A stretch of DNA of 64,000 bases. Origin: Candidatus Rokuibacteriota bacterium (GTDB taxonomy: Bacteria > Methylomirabilota > Methylomirabilia > Rokubacteriales > CSP1-6). Positions 17,776 through 27,960 of this stretch are shown here, piece by piece. The DNA lies in assembly GCA_003220225.1 (NCBI GenBank), contig QHRU01000037.1, forward strand, positions 1-64,000, in the 5' to 3' direction. Every line of letters starts with the position of its first letter. Positions within the stretch are counted from its first letter, which is position 1. The notes under the pieces were generated by a model. The model saw nothing but the letters and a program-made list of their open reading frames with translations. It was not told where the DNA came from and ran no database searches. The position numbers and the translations under genes were made by a program.

Positions 17776-18851
17776 CGATTCCGCTGTCCCGTCCCCCGGT
17801 CGACGACGAGATCAAGCAGGCCGTGCTGGCAGCGATGGATTCGCGCCAGTGGATCCTCGGGCCCCAGTGCAAGGAGTTCGAGAAGGAGCTGGCGCGCTAC
17901 ATCGGCGTGCGCCACTGCGTGCTGAGCAACTCCGCGACGGCCGGGTTGTGGCTGACGCTCCGGGCGCTCGGTGTCAAGACGGGCGACGAGGTGCTCGTGC
18001 CCTCGCACACGGCGTTCCCGACGATCGAGGCGATCTGCTTCGCCGACGCGACGCCGGTGTTCGTGGACGCCGACGCCTTCTACACGATGGATGCCGCCGA
18101 CGCCGCCGCCAAGGTGACGCCGCGCACGGTGGGCGTGATCCCCGTGCACCTCTACGGCCAGCCGGTGGACTTGCCGGCCGCCCGCGAGCTCGCCAGCAAG
18201 TTCGGCCTGTGGATGCTCGAGGACTGCGCGCAGGCTCACGGGGCGGCGTGGCAGGGCCAGAAGGTCGGCGCCTTCGGCCGCGCCGCCGTGTTTTCGTTCT
18301 ATCCCAGCAAGAACCTCACCGTGATGGGCGACGGCGGCGCGATCGTCACCGACGACGAGGAGATCGCCGCGCGCTGCCGCCGGCTGCGCGACCACGGGCG
18401 GCTCAACAAGGACGTGCACTCGGAGGTCGGCTTCAACCTGCGCTTCAACGACATCCAGGCCGCCATCGGCCGCGTGCTCCTGCGCCGGCTCGACGCGATG
18501 AACGACCGCCGGCGCGAGCTGGCCGCGCGGTACGGCACGGGCCTGGCCGGCCTGCCGCTCGAGCTCCCGCGCGAGCGGCCGGGCGCGCGCCACGTCTATC
18601 ACCTCTACGTCGTGCGCACGCCGCGCCGCGCCGAGCTGGCTGCGTTCCTCAAGGAGCGCGGGATCCAGACGGGCGTGCACTACCCGGTGCCGACCCATCG
18701 CCAGCCCGCCGTCGAGCACTTCGCGCCGTCGCCGCTGCCCGCGACGGAGCGGCTCGTCGACGAGATCCTCACGCTGCCGATCTCCGCCGGCCATACCGAC
18801 GCCGAGATCGACGCGGTGGCGACGGCGGTCAGGGCGTTCTTCGGAGCCTGA
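17772..18851 (+). CDS. DegT/DnrJ/EryC1/StrS family aminotransferase
   Basis: VTIPLSRPPVDDEIKQAVLAAMDSRQWILGPQCKEFEKELARYIGVRHCVLSNSATAGLWLTLRALGVK...FSFYPSKNLTVMGDGGAIVTDD. Confidence 0.92.
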   Translation: MTIPLSRPPVDDEIKQAVLAAMDSRQWILGPQCKEFEKELARYIGVRHCVLSNSATAGLWLTLRALGVKTGDEVLVPSHTAFPTIEAICFADATPVFVDADAFYTMDAADAAAKVTPRTVGVIPVHLYGQPVDLPAARELASKFGLWMLEDCAQAHGAAWQGQKVGAFGRAAVFSFYPSKNLTVMGDGGAIVTDDEEIAARCRRLRDHGRLNKDVHSEVGFNLRFNDIQAAIGRVLLRRLDAMNDRRRELAARYGTGLAGLPLELPRERPGARHVYHLYVVRTPRRAELAAFLKERGIQTGVHYPVPTHRQPAVEHFAPSPLPATERLVDEILTLPISAGHTDAEIDAVATAVRAFFGA

Positions 18852-19972
18852 TGCCCGGGAGCCCCCTGCGGATCTTGCAGCTCTACCCGAAGGGGGACTT
18901 CTTCACCGGCGCGGCCATCCAGCTGCGCGACCTCGCGGCCGGCCTCGCCGCGCGCGGCCATCACGTGACCGTGGCCACGCCGCCCGGTGACGGGTGGCCC
19001 GAGCGCTGCCGCGCCGTCGGCGTCGAGCACGTCACCGTGCCGATGGCGCGGGCGTGGGACCCGCGCGCGGCGTGGCGGCTGGCGCGCGTCATCCGGAGCC
19101 ATCGCATCCAGGTCGCTCACGCCCATAAAGGTCGTGCGCGAACGCTGGCCCTCCTCGCCGGCCTCATGGGCGGCCGCACGCTGCTCGTCCTCAACCGCGG
19201 CGTGAGCTTTCCGGTGGCCGGGGTCCGGCGTGTCGGCTATACCACGGGACGCGTGCAGGCGATCGTGGCCGTCTGCGAGTCGATCAAGCGCGGCCTCGTC
19301 GCCGGCGGCGTCCCCGCCGGCAAGATCGAGGTCATTTACTCCGGCACCGACCTCGAGCGCTTCCATCCCGGCGTGGACGGCGGGCCCATCCGGCGCGAGC
19401 TCGGCCTCGGCCGGGACGATCGACTCGTCACGCAGGTCGGCGTCCGCTCCTGGCGCGGCTGGCGGGAGCTGATGGCGGCCATGCGCAAGGTCGCCGCGCG
19501 CCAGCCGCGCGCGCGCCTGCTCTTCGTCGGCGCGCCGCCGCCGCGCGTGGCCGAGATCGCCGACCGCGCGCGCGCCGCCGGGCTCGGCGACCGCGTGACC
19601 GCGCTCGGCCATCGCGACGACGTGCCGGCGATCCTCTGCGCCTCCGACGTCGTCGCCGACGCGTCGTGGGCGGGGCTCGGCATCACGGGCAGCATCCGCG
19701 AGGCGCTCGCGTGCGAGCGACCGGTCGTGGCCACTGCGGTCGAGGGCATGCCCGAGCTGGTGCGCCCGGGCGAGACGGGGCTGCTCGTGCCGCCGCGCGA
19801 CCCGGGCGCGCTGGCCGAGGCGATCCTCGCGCTGCTGGGCGATCCGACCTCGGCCGAGGCGATGGCGCGCGCGGGGCGCAAGCGCGTGGAGGCGCACTTC
19901 TCGCTGCGCGCCAAGCTCGACGCCACGGAGGCGCTGTACCGCCGCCTCGTGGACCTGCGCGGCGCCGCATGA
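18851..19972 (+). CDS. Glycosyltransferase family 4-like
   Basis: MPGSPLRILQLYPKGDFFTGAAIQLRDLAAGLAARGHHV...EALACERPVVATAVEGMPELVRPGETGLLVPPRDP. Confidence 0.9.
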   Translation: MPGSPLRILQLYPKGDFFTGAAIQLRDLAAGLAARGHHVTVATPPGDGWPERCRAVGVEHVTVPMARAWDPRAAWRLARVIRSHRIQVAHAHKGRARTLALLAGLMGGRTLLVLNRGVSFPVAGVRRVGYTTGRVQAIVAVCESIKRGLVAGGVPAGKIEVIYSGTDLERFHPGVDGGPIRRELGLGRDDRLVTQVGVRSWRGWRELMAAMRKVAARQPRARLLFVGAPPPRVAEIADRARAAGLGDRVTALGHRDDVPAILCASDVVADASWAGLGITGSIREALACERPVVATAVEGMPELVRPGETGLLVPPRDPGALAEAILALLGDPTSAEAMARAGRKRVEAHFSLRAKLDATEALYRRLVDLRGAA

Positions 19973-21717
19973 TCGCGGGCGCCATCGGAATCTATCGACG
20001 GCTCTTTGTCTACCTGAAGCCCTACCTCCCCCTCCTGATCGTGGGCGGCCTGCTCGCGCTGGTGGTGGCGGCGATGGAGGGCGCCATCGCGTGGCTGGTG
20101 AAGCCGGCCATGGACGACATCTTCATCAAGCGCGACCTCACGATGCTGCGCGTGCTCCCGCTGCTTCTCTTCGGCGCCTACCTCCTCAAGGGCGTCGCGC
20201 GCTACGGCCAGTCGTACCTCATGGCCGCCGTCGGCGAGCGCGTCATCGCCACCCTGCGGCGCGCGTTGTACCTGCACATCCAGGCGATGCCGCTGTCGTT
20301 CTTCTCGGATCGCCACTCGGCCGACCTCATGTCGCGCGTGGTCACCGACGTCAACCGTCTGGCCCGCGTGTCCTCCACGGTGCTGGTGATGTCGGTGCGC
20401 CAGGTGGCGATGGTGGCGGCGCTCGTCGGCGTGATGTTCGTGCGCGAGTGGCGGCTGGCGCTCATCGCGCTCCTCGTGTTTCCGTTCGTCGGGGTGGCCG
20501 TCCGCTCGATCGGCCGGCGCCTCTACCGCATCAACAAGCGCTCGCAGGAGAAGATCGCCGAGCTCAACGTGCTGCTGCACGAGGCGCTGGCGGGCACGAA
20601 GATCGTCAAGGCCTTCGGCCGCGAGGCGCACGAGGCCGAGCGCTTCGACCGCGTGAACCGGCGGCTGCTCGCGCTGGCCCTCAAGGACCACCGGACCGAC
20701 GAGGTCACCGATCCGTTGATGGAGGTGCTCGCCGCGCTCGGCATCATGGGCGCGCTCTGGTACGGCGGTCATCAGGTGATCGCGGGCGCCATGACGCCCG
20801 GCGACTTCTTCTCCTTCACGGCCGCCGTGGCCCTGCTCTACGGGCCGGTGCGACAGCTCTCGCGGATCATGAACACCGTGCAGCAGTCGACGGGCGCCGT
20901 CGAGCGCGTGTTCGAGGTGCTCGACACGCCGCCGGCCATCGCCGACCGGCCCGGCGCGCGCGCGTTCGGGACGTTCTCCCGCGCCCTCGTCTTCGAGGGC
21001 GTGTCGTTCCGCTACGCCGGCGCCCCCGAGCCCGCCCTGCGCGACATCGACCTGGAAGTGCGCCGCGGCGAGGTCGTTGCCTTCGTCGGCATGAGCGGCG
21101 CCGGCAAGTCGACGCTGATGGATCTGCTGCCGCGCTTCCACGACGTCAGCACCGGACGCATCACGCTGGACGGCCACGACCTGCGCGACCTCACCCAGGC
21201 CTCGCTGCGCGCGCAGATCGGCCTGGTGACGCAGGACACATTCCTGTTCAGCGACTCGGTGTACTACAACATCGCCTACGGCCGGCCGGACGCGCCGTTC
21301 GCCGACGTCGCGCGCGCCGCGCGCCAGGCGCACGCGGAGGAGTTCATCCTCGCCTGCCCCGACAGCTACGACACGCTCGTCGGCGAGCGCGGCGTGCGGC
21401 TCTCGGGCGGGCAGCGCCAGCGGCTCGCCATCGCGCGCGCCTTCCTGAAAGATCCGCCGATCCTGATCCTGGACGAGGCGACCTCGGACCTCGACGCCGA
21501 GAGCGAGTTCATGGTGCAGCAGGCGCTGGCCGACCTCATGCGCGGCCGCACGGTGCTCGTCATCGCGCACCGCCTCGCCACCGTGCGCAACGCCGACCGC
21601 ATCGTCGTCGTCCACGAGGGGCGCATCGCCGAGGTGGGCCGCCACGACGAGCTGATCGCCCAGGACGGCGTCTACCGCCGCCTCTACGCGCTGCAGATGG
21701 AGGGCATCGCGGGCTGA
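19969..21717 (+). CDS. MsbA-like ABC transporter (fused permease/ATPase)
   Basis: Type 1 exporter TM domain plus GMSGAGKSTLMDLLPRFHDVSTG...VRLSGGQRQRLAIARAFLKDPPILILDEATSDLDAESE. Confidence 0.92.
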   Translation: MIAGAIGIYRRLFVYLKPYLPLLIVGGLLALVVAAMEGAIAWLVKPAMDDIFIKRDLTMLRVLPLLLFGAYLLKGVARYGQSYLMAAVGERVIATLRRALYLHIQAMPLSFFSDRHSADLMSRVVTDVNRLARVSSTVLVMSVRQVAMVAALVGVMFVREWRLALIALLVFPFVGVAVRSIGRRLYRINKRSQEKIAELNVLLHEALAGTKIVKAFGREAHEAERFDRVNRRLLALALKDHRTDEVTDPLMEVLAALGIMGALWYGGHQVIAGAMTPGDFFSFTAAVALLYGPVRQLSRIMNTVQQSTGAVERVFEVLDTPPAIADRPGARAFGTFSRALVFEGVSFRYAGAPEPALRDIDLEVRRGEVVAFVGMSGAGKSTLMDLLPRFHDVSTGRITLDGHDLRDLTQASLRAQIGLVTQDTFLFSDSVYYNIAYGRPDAPFADVARAARQAHAEEFILACPDSYDTLVGERGVRLSGGQRQRLAIARAFLKDPPILILDEATSDLDAESEFMVQQALADLMRGRTVLVIAHRLATVRNADRIVVVHEGRIAEVGRHDELIAQDGVYRRLYALQMEGIAG

Positions 21718-21857
21718 TCGCCGGCTGACACGGCGTCAGCCGCTCCCCGGAGGTTCTCCGACGCGGCGGCCCGTTGCAGAACTTCCAAGTCTGCCGCGGC
21801 GCCGGGTTGCGCGGCATCCGGATCTGGCCGGCAGGTTGCTCCCTCCCTCGGCGAGCC

Positions 21858-22928
21858 ATGCGCCGCCGCCGTCGCTTCCGCCGCCGGACCGCCCACGCCA
21901 TCGCCGCCGGGCTCGTGACCCTCGGCGCCCTCGTGCTCTCCGACCTCGTGTCCGTCACCGTCTCGGCGCCGGCGAGCGACCGGCCCGCGCACCACGGCCG
22001 GCGCGGCTTCCGCAACCTCGACCCCGAGTACACGTACTCGGTCGCGAGCCGCATCGTGCACGTGGTCGGCCGGCCGCCCGCCCGGTCACGCGGCCGGCCA
22101 CTCGCGCTCGTCGCCAACGACGGCTGGGCGCTGCGCGGCCCGCTGGCGGCGCCCGTGATCACGTGGATCGGCCACTCCACCTTCCTCCTCCAGGTCGACG
22201 GCGTGAATCTGCTGACCGATCCCATCTGGTCGCGGCGGACCAGCCCCGTGTCGTTCGCGGGCCCGCGCCGCCTCGTGCCGCCCGGCCTGCGCTTCGAGGA
22301 CCTGCCGCCGATCCACGTGGTGCTGATCTCGCACGACCACTACGACCATCTGGACCTCGCCACCGTCACGCGGCTCGCGCGCGTCCACCGGCCGACCTTC
22401 TTCGTGCCGCTCGGGCTCGGGCCGTGGTTCCAGTCGCTCGGCATCCGCAAGGTCGTCGAGCTGGACTGGTGGCAGTCGGCGCCGATCGGCGCGCTCGCGG
22501 TGACAGCGGTGCCCGCCCAGCACTCGTCGGGGCGCTCGCTCCTGCTCGCCGATCAGAACGAGCGGCTGTGGGCGTCGTGGGTGGTCGCCGCGCCCGATCG
22601 CCGCTTCTTCTTCGCGGGCGACACGGGTTATCACGCGGGCTTCGCCGAGATCGGCCGACGGCTCGGCCCCTTCGACCTCGCCGCGCTCCCGATCGGCGGC
22701 TACAGCGATTTCCGGGACCACCATCCGAACCACCTGAGCCCCGAGGAGGCCGTGCAGGCGTTCGAGGATCTGCGCGCCGCGCTGCTGGTGCCGATGCACT
22801 GGGGCACCTTCGAGCTGAACCGTGAGCCGTTCCGCGAGCCACCCGATCGGCTGATGGCCGAGGCGCTCCGTCACGGCGTCGAGGAGCGCGTCGCGCCGCT
22901 GAGCCCAGGACAGACGATCCGCTGGTAG
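21858..22928 (+). CDS. MBL-fold metallohydrolase (NAPE-PLD-like/UlaG-type)
   Basis: ITWIGHSTFLLQVDGVNLLTDPIWSRRTSP...VVLISHDHYDHLDLATV...FFAGDTGYHAGFAEIG...; exact start uncertain. Confidence 0.88.
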   Translation: MRRRRRFRRRTAHAIAAGLVTLGALVLSDLVSVTVSAPASDRPAHHGRRGFRNLDPEYTYSVASRIVHVVGRPPARSRGRPLALVANDGWALRGPLAAPVITWIGHSTFLLQVDGVNLLTDPIWSRRTSPVSFAGPRRLVPPGLRFEDLPPIHVVLISHDHYDHLDLATVTRLARVHRPTFFVPLGLGPWFQSLGIRKVVELDWWQSAPIGALAVTAVPAQHSSGRSLLLADQNERLWASWVVAAPDRRFFFAGDTGYHAGFAEIGRRLGPFDLAALPIGGYSDFRDHHPNHLSPEEAVQAFEDLRAALLVPMHWGTFELNREPFREPPDRLMAEALRHGVEERVAPLSPGQTIRW

Positions 22929-22952
22929 TCGATCCGCTGGTAATCTGTCCCC

Positions 22953-25205
22953 ATGTTCGCCTCCTGGGGACGCGCGGTCGATCGACTGCGCTGGTGGCTC
23001 GTGGCCCTGTCCCTCCTGCCTCTCACGCTCTGGCTCGGCGTCCCGTCCGGCGAGCGTCTCGACGAATCCGTGGTCCCGCCCGACATGGAGGCGGTGCGCG
23101 CGGTGAAGCTGCTCGACGAGGAGCTGGCCCCGCGGCCGCCGTCCTTCGGCCTGGTCTTCAGCAGCCCGACGCTGAGCGCGACCGATCCGCGCTTCGTGGC
23201 AGAGGTCCGGCGCGCGCTCGCCCCGCTGCGCAACGACCGCCGCGTGGCCCGGATCCGCACGCCGTGGGACGGGCCGGCGCCGGATGCGCGTGCCATCTCC
23301 GCGGGCGGCCGGCGGGCGGTGGTGATGGTCGAGCTGGAGGGCCGCGCGCCGGCGTTCGCGTCGATGGTGGTGCCGTCGGCGCCGCCGGAGCTCTATCCGG
23401 CCCTGCGAACAAAGGTGCGCTCGGACGCGCTGGAAATCCTGCCGTTCGGTCCGATGGCGCTGAACCACGACTTCACCGAGATGGTGAGGGACGACCTTCG
23501 CCGCGCCGAGCTGGTCGTGCTCCCGCTCGTGCTCGTGTTCCTGGTCGTCGTCTTCGGCTCGGTGGTCGCCGCCGCGCTGCCGCTGGCCGTGGGCCTCCTC
23601 GGCGTCGCCGCCGGCATGGCGGTCACCGGCATCCTGGCGCGCGTGATGCCGGTGTCGGCGTACGCGGCCAACGTCGTCTCGATGATCGGTCTCGGCGTGG
23701 CCATCGACTACTCGCTCTTCGTGGTGAGCCGGCATCGCGAGGAGCTCGTCGCGCACCCGCCGGCGCAGGCGCTGGCGCGCACGCTGGCCACCGCCGGCCG
23801 CACCGTCGTGTTCTCCGGCATGACGGTGGGCATCGGGTTGCTCGGCATGATCCTGCTGCGCATGGGGAGCGTCAGCACCATCGGGATCGCGAGCACCGTC
23901 GTGGTGGGCTTCGCGGTGCTGTACAGCCTCACGCTGCTGCCCGCGCTGCTCGTGATCCTCGGCCCCCGCGTGAACGCGCTGTCGCTGTGGCGCCGGCCCG
24001 CGCGGCCCGGCGCGCGCTCCGACCTGTGGCATCGGCTGGCCACGGCCGCCATGGCCCGGCCCTGGCACGTGCTGGTGCCCGTGGTGCTCGTGCTCGTCGT
24101 GCTCGGGCTGCCCTTCCGCCACATCCACCTCGGCACCCCCGACGTCTCCACGCTGCCCGAGAAGGCCGAGTCGCGCCGCGGCCAGGGGCTGCTCGCCCGC
24201 GAGTTCCCGCAGCTGGAGCCGAACAGCATCGTGGTCGTCCTGCGCTATCCCGACCGGTCGGGCCTCACGCCCGCGCGCGTGGACGAGCTGTACGCGCTGA
24301 GCCGCTGGCTCGCGCGTCTGCCGGACGTCGCCCGCGTGGACAGCGTGGTGGACCTCGATCCGCGGATCACGCCGGAGCAGTACCGCCAGATGGCCGCCGC
24401 GCCGCGCGAGATGCTGCCGCCGCCGCTGCGCGAGGCCTTCGAGCGCATGGTCGGGCCACGCGTGACGATGCTCGTCGCGCAGACGCCGCTCGCGGTGGAC
24501 AGCCAGGAGGCGCGCGCGCTCGTGAAGACGATCCGTCGCGAGCACCCGCCCGTCGCGGCCGAGGTGCTCGTCACCGGGCGCACCGCCTACGACGTCGACT
24601 TCGTGGCGCTCGTGTCGCGCGTGGCGCCGGGGGCGGTGGCCTTCGTCCTCGCCGCGACGTTCGTCGCTCTGTTCCTGCTGCTGGGCTCCGTCCTGCTGCC
24701 GCTCAAGGCCGTCGTGATGAATTGCCTGTCGGTCACCGCGTCCTACGGCGCGCTCGTGTGGATCTTCCAGGACGGCCACTTCAAGGACTGGCTCGGCTTC
24801 ACGCCGGGCCCGATCGAGCCGGTGATCCCGCTCATCATGTTCTGCGTGCTGTTCGGGCTGTCGATGGACTACGAGGTGCTGCTGCTGAGCCGCACCCACG
24901 AGGAGTTCGAGCGCACGCGCGACAACGACCGCGCGGTGGTGGCCTCGCTCGCCGCCACCGGCCGGCTCATCACCGGCGCCGCGCTGATCATGGCCACCGT
25001 CTTCTTCGGCTTCGGCGCCGCGCGCGCGGTGATGATCAAGGAGATGGGCATCGGCATGGGCATCGCGATCGTCATGGATGCCACGGTGATCCGCGCACTG
25101 CTGGTGCCGGCGACGATGCGGCTGCTCGGCGACTGGAACTGGTGGGCGCCGCGTCCGCTCAAGCGCTTGTGGGAGCGGCTGCGGCTGCCGGCGCGCGCGC
25201 TGTGA
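22953..25205 (+). CDS. MMPL/RND-family transporter
   Basis: Two MMPL domains; GLGVAIDYSLFVVSRHREEL and GLSMDYEVLLLSRTHEEFERTRDN. Confidence 0.92.
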   Translation: MFASWGRAVDRLRWWLVALSLLPLTLWLGVPSGERLDESVVPPDMEAVRAVKLLDEELAPRPPSFGLVFSSPTLSATDPRFVAEVRRALAPLRNDRRVARIRTPWDGPAPDARAISAGGRRAVVMVELEGRAPAFASMVVPSAPPELYPALRTKVRSDALEILPFGPMALNHDFTEMVRDDLRRAELVVLPLVLVFLVVVFGSVVAAALPLAVGLLGVAAGMAVTGILARVMPVSAYAANVVSMIGLGVAIDYSLFVVSRHREELVAHPPAQALARTLATAGRTVVFSGMTVGIGLLGMILLRMGSVSTIGIASTVVVGFAVLYSLTLLPALLVILGPRVNALSLWRRPARPGARSDLWHRLATAAMARPWHVLVPVVLVLVVLGLPFRHIHLGTPDVSTLPEKAESRRGQGLLAREFPQLEPNSIVVVLRYPDRSGLTPARVDELYALSRWLARLPDVARVDSVVDLDPRITPEQYRQMAAAPREMLPPPLREAFERMVGPRVTMLVAQTPLAVDSQEARALVKTIRREHPPVAAEVLVTGRTAYDVDFVALVSRVAPGAVAFVLAATFVALFLLLGSVLLPLKAVVMNCLSVTASYGALVWIFQDGHFKDWLGFTPGPIEPVIPLIMFCVLFGLSMDYEVLLLSRTHEEFERTRDNDRAVVASLAATGRLITGAALIMATVFFGFGAARAVMIKEMGIGMGIAIVMDATVIRALLVPATMRLLGDWNWWAPRPLKRLWERLRLPARAL

Positions 25206-25263
25206 GCAGCTCGGTGATTTGTATCAGTAGTCGCAGCAGCGAATCACCGCGCATCCACGGCGG

Positions 25264-25917
25264 CTACTTCCGATTGTTCCCCGAGAATGCCGTCGCCAGC
25301 CCCAGGCCGATGTACATCGTGCCGGGAATCCAGCGCCGCGCGAGCGCGACCCCGCGGCGCGCGCGCAGCCACCGGGCGGCGGTGCCGGCCGTCAGCGCGT
25401 AGAGCCCGTCGGTCAACAACCCCAGCGCGACGAACACGACCCCCAGGCCGATGATCTGCGCGGGCACGGCGCCGCGCGAGACGGTCACGAACTGCGGCAG
25501 GAAGGCGAGGAAGAACAGCGCCGTCTTCGGGTTCAGCACGTTGACGACGAAGCCGTCGACGAAGGCGCGCCGCAGGTGCGGCGGGGTCGCGAGCGTCGCC
25601 TCAACGGGATCGGCGACACGCGAGAGCAGCTGCCGCACGCCGAGATAGACGAGGTAGGCCGCGCCCAGGTACTTCACCACCCTGAACGCCGTCGCGGAGG
25701 CGACGAGCACGGCGGACAGGCCGGCGGCGGCCGCTGCCACGTGCACCAGGGTGCCGGCGTGCACGCCGAGCACCGAGACGAACCCCGCGCGGCGGCCCTG
25801 GTCCAGCGAGCGCGTCACGATATAAAGGACGGCCGGCCCGGGCGTCAGCAGCAGCACGAGCGCCGCGGCGACGAACAGGCCGAGGCGCGACGGATCGGGG
25901 AGGACCACGACGTCCAT
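25264..25917 (-). CDS. LysE family translocator
   Basis: [46 protein letters not shown]. Confidence 0.9.
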   Translation of the reverse strand: MDVVVLPDPSRLGLFVAAALVLLLTPGPAVLYIVTRSLDQGRRAGFVSVLGVHAGTLVHVAAAAAGLSAVLVASATAFRVVKYLGAAYLVYLGVRQLLSRVADPVEATLATPPHLRRAFVDGFVVNVLNPKTALFFLAFLPQFVTVSRGAVPAQIIGLGVVFVALGLLTDGLYALTAGTAARWLRARRGVALARRWIPGTMYIGLGLATAFSGNNRK

Positions 25918-25967
25918 CGGCGGCCGCCTATTTCGCGGAAGCGGTGAGCGGCGAGACAGCCGGCCGG

Positions 25968-27695
25968 CTACTTCTCGCGGAAGCGGTTGACGATGGGCAA
26001 GCGCCAGTCGCGGCCGAAGGCGCGCGGCGTGATCTTGACCCCGATCGGCCCCTGCCGACGCTTGTACTCGGCGGCGTCGATCATGCGCACGACCTTGCGG
26101 ACGATCGCCGGATCGAAGCCCTGGGCGATCAGATCGGCCACGCCGCGGCTCTCCTCCACGTAGGCCTCGAGGATGGCGTCGAGCACGTCGTAGGGCGGCA
26201 GCGTGTCCTGGTCCTTCTGCTCGTGGCGCAGCTCGGCCGACGGCGCGCGCTCGATGATGGACTCGGGAATCACGGGCTTGCCCGCGCGCGCGTTGACGTG
26301 GCGCGAGAGCTCGTAGACGAGGGTCTTCGGCACGTCCTTGATCACGGCGAACCCGCCCGCCATGTCACCGTAGAGGGTGGAGTAGCCGACGGCGATCTCG
26401 CTCTTGTTGCCCGTGGTCAGCACGAGCCAGCCGAACTTGTTCGACAGCGCCATGAGCAGCGTGCCGCGAATGCGCGCCTGGATGTTTTCCTCGGTCACGT
26501 CCTCCTTGAGGCCCTTGAAGGGCTGCGCGAGCGACTTCAGGAAGCCCTTGAAGACCGGCGTGATCGGCAGCCGCAGGAACTCGATGCCGAGGTTCTTCGC
26601 CAGCCGCCGCGCGTCGTCGCGCGTGCCGCGCGAGGAGAACGGCGAGGGCATGGTGACGCCGGTCACGTTCTCGCGGCCGAGACCCTCGGCCGCCACCGCC
26701 GCCACCAGCGCGGAGTCGATGCCGCCCGAGAGCCCGATGACCACGCGCTTGAAGCCGTTCTTGCGGACGTAGTCGCGGGTGCCGAGCACGAGCGCCTGGA
26801 AGACCTCGTCGACGCGCGGCAGCGGCTCGGCCATCTGCGCCGGCACCGGCGGCGGCGGCGCCGAGCGCGCGGGCAGCGGCGGCAGGCTGATGCGCGGCGC
26901 GCCGGCGACGTCGAGCGTCTCCTTCCGGCGCCGCGAGTCTTGCAGGCGCGCGCGGAAGACCGCGTCGAGATCGAGATCGGCGGTCACCATCTCCTCGACG
27001 AACTGGCGCCCGCGCGCCACCGTCTCGCCGTGCGGGTCGACGATCACGCTGGCGCCGTCGAAGACCAGCTCGTCCTGGCCGCCCACCATGTTGACGAAGG
27101 CCAGCCAGACGACGTCGTCGGCCGCGCGCGTGGCGACCATGCGCTCGCGGAAGCGCGCCTTGCCGGCGTGGTACGGTGAGCCGTTGATGGTGACGATCAG
27201 CTCGGCGCCGGCGAGCGCCTGCGGCGTCGTCGGCCCCGTCGGATACCAGAGGTCCTCGCAGACGTTCACGGCGACGCACGTCTGGCCGAACGAGAAGACC
27301 GACGCCTCGCGTCCCGCCTGGAAGTAGCGGTTCTCGTCGAAGACGCCGTAGTTCGGCAGATACTGCTTGTGATAGACGCCGGCCAGCGCGCCGTCGTGGA
27401 TGACAGCGGCGGCGTTGAAGAGGTCCTGGCGCTTGTCCACGAAGCCGACGACGGCGGTGAGGCCCCGCGCCGCCTTCGTCACCTCCGCCAGCGCGGCGAG
27501 GTTGGCCTCGATGAACGCGGACTTGAACAGCAGGTCCTCGGGCGGATAGCCGGTGATGGCCAGCTCGGGGAACGCGACGAGGTCGGCGCCGAGCGCGCGC
27601 GCCTGCGCGATGCCGTCCACGATGCGGCGGGTGTTGCCCTCGACGTCTCCGACGGTCGGGTTGATCTGGGCGAGGCTCACGCGGAAGCGCCGCAT
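25968..27695 (-). CDS. nadE: NAD+ synthase (glutamine-hydrolysing)
   Basis: N-terminal carbon-nitrogen hydrolase domain (FPELAITGYPPEDLL, NVCEDLWYP) fused to NAD synthase (VVIGLSGGIDSALVAAVAAEGLG). Confidence 0.95.
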   Translation of the reverse strand: MRRFRVSLAQINPTVGDVEGNTRRIVDGIAQARALGADLVAFPELAITGYPPEDLLFKSAFIEANLAALAEVTKAARGLTAVVGFVDKRQDLFNAAAVIHDGALAGVYHKQYLPNYGVFDENRYFQAGREASVFSFGQTCVAVNVCEDLWYPTGPTTPQALAGAELIVTINGSPYHAGKARFRERMVATRAADDVVWLAFVNMVGGQDELVFDGASVIVDPHGETVARGRQFVEEMVTADLDLDAVFRARLQDSRRRKETLDVAGAPRISLPPLPARSAPPPPVPAQMAEPLPRVDEVFQALVLGTRDYVRKNGFKRVVIGLSGGIDSALVAAVAAEGLGRENVTGVTMPSPFSSRGTRDDARRLAKNLGIEFLRLPITPVFKGFLKSLAQPFKGLKEDVTEENIQARIRGTLLMALSNKFGWLVLTTGNKSEIAVGYSTLYGDMAGGFAVIKDVPKTLVYELSRHVNARAGKPVIPESIIERAPSAELRHEQKDQDTLPPYDVLDAILEAYVEESRGVADLIAQGFDPAIVRKVVRMIDAAEYKRRQGPIGVKITPRAFGRDWRLPIVNRFREK

Positions 27696-27960
27696 GCCGC
27701 TATTGTAACCGCGCGGTCGTAGAGCGAGCACGAAGTTCCGCGTATTTCGCTCGTCCCTCCAGGCAGGAAGCGACCGAGGCTTACGGGCCGGCGATGGTGC
27801 TACAGACGACGCACAACGTGATGCAGCCGAGGAACGACGAGCAAAAGTGCGGCCTCGGGGGCCGGGGTTGCGCGGCCTCGGCGGGGGGCCCCCGTTCACG
27901 GAAATGGAGACCGACCGCCAAGTGCCGCGCTGACATCCGCGGATGGTGTATGACTGGGGC

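Noticed and set aside
18680-21645. Long minus-strand ORFs opposite the DegT, glycosyltransferase and MsbA genes
   Set aside because: Antisense to well-recognised genes; no domain signal.
17772-21717. Complete LPS or capsule biosynthesis cluster
   Set aside because: Only an aminotransferase, one glycosyltransferase and MsbA are present; too little to claim a full pathway.
22086-24899. 937-aa minus-strand ORF
   Set aside because: Antisense to the MMPL and MBL genes; composition typical of a GC shadow ORF.
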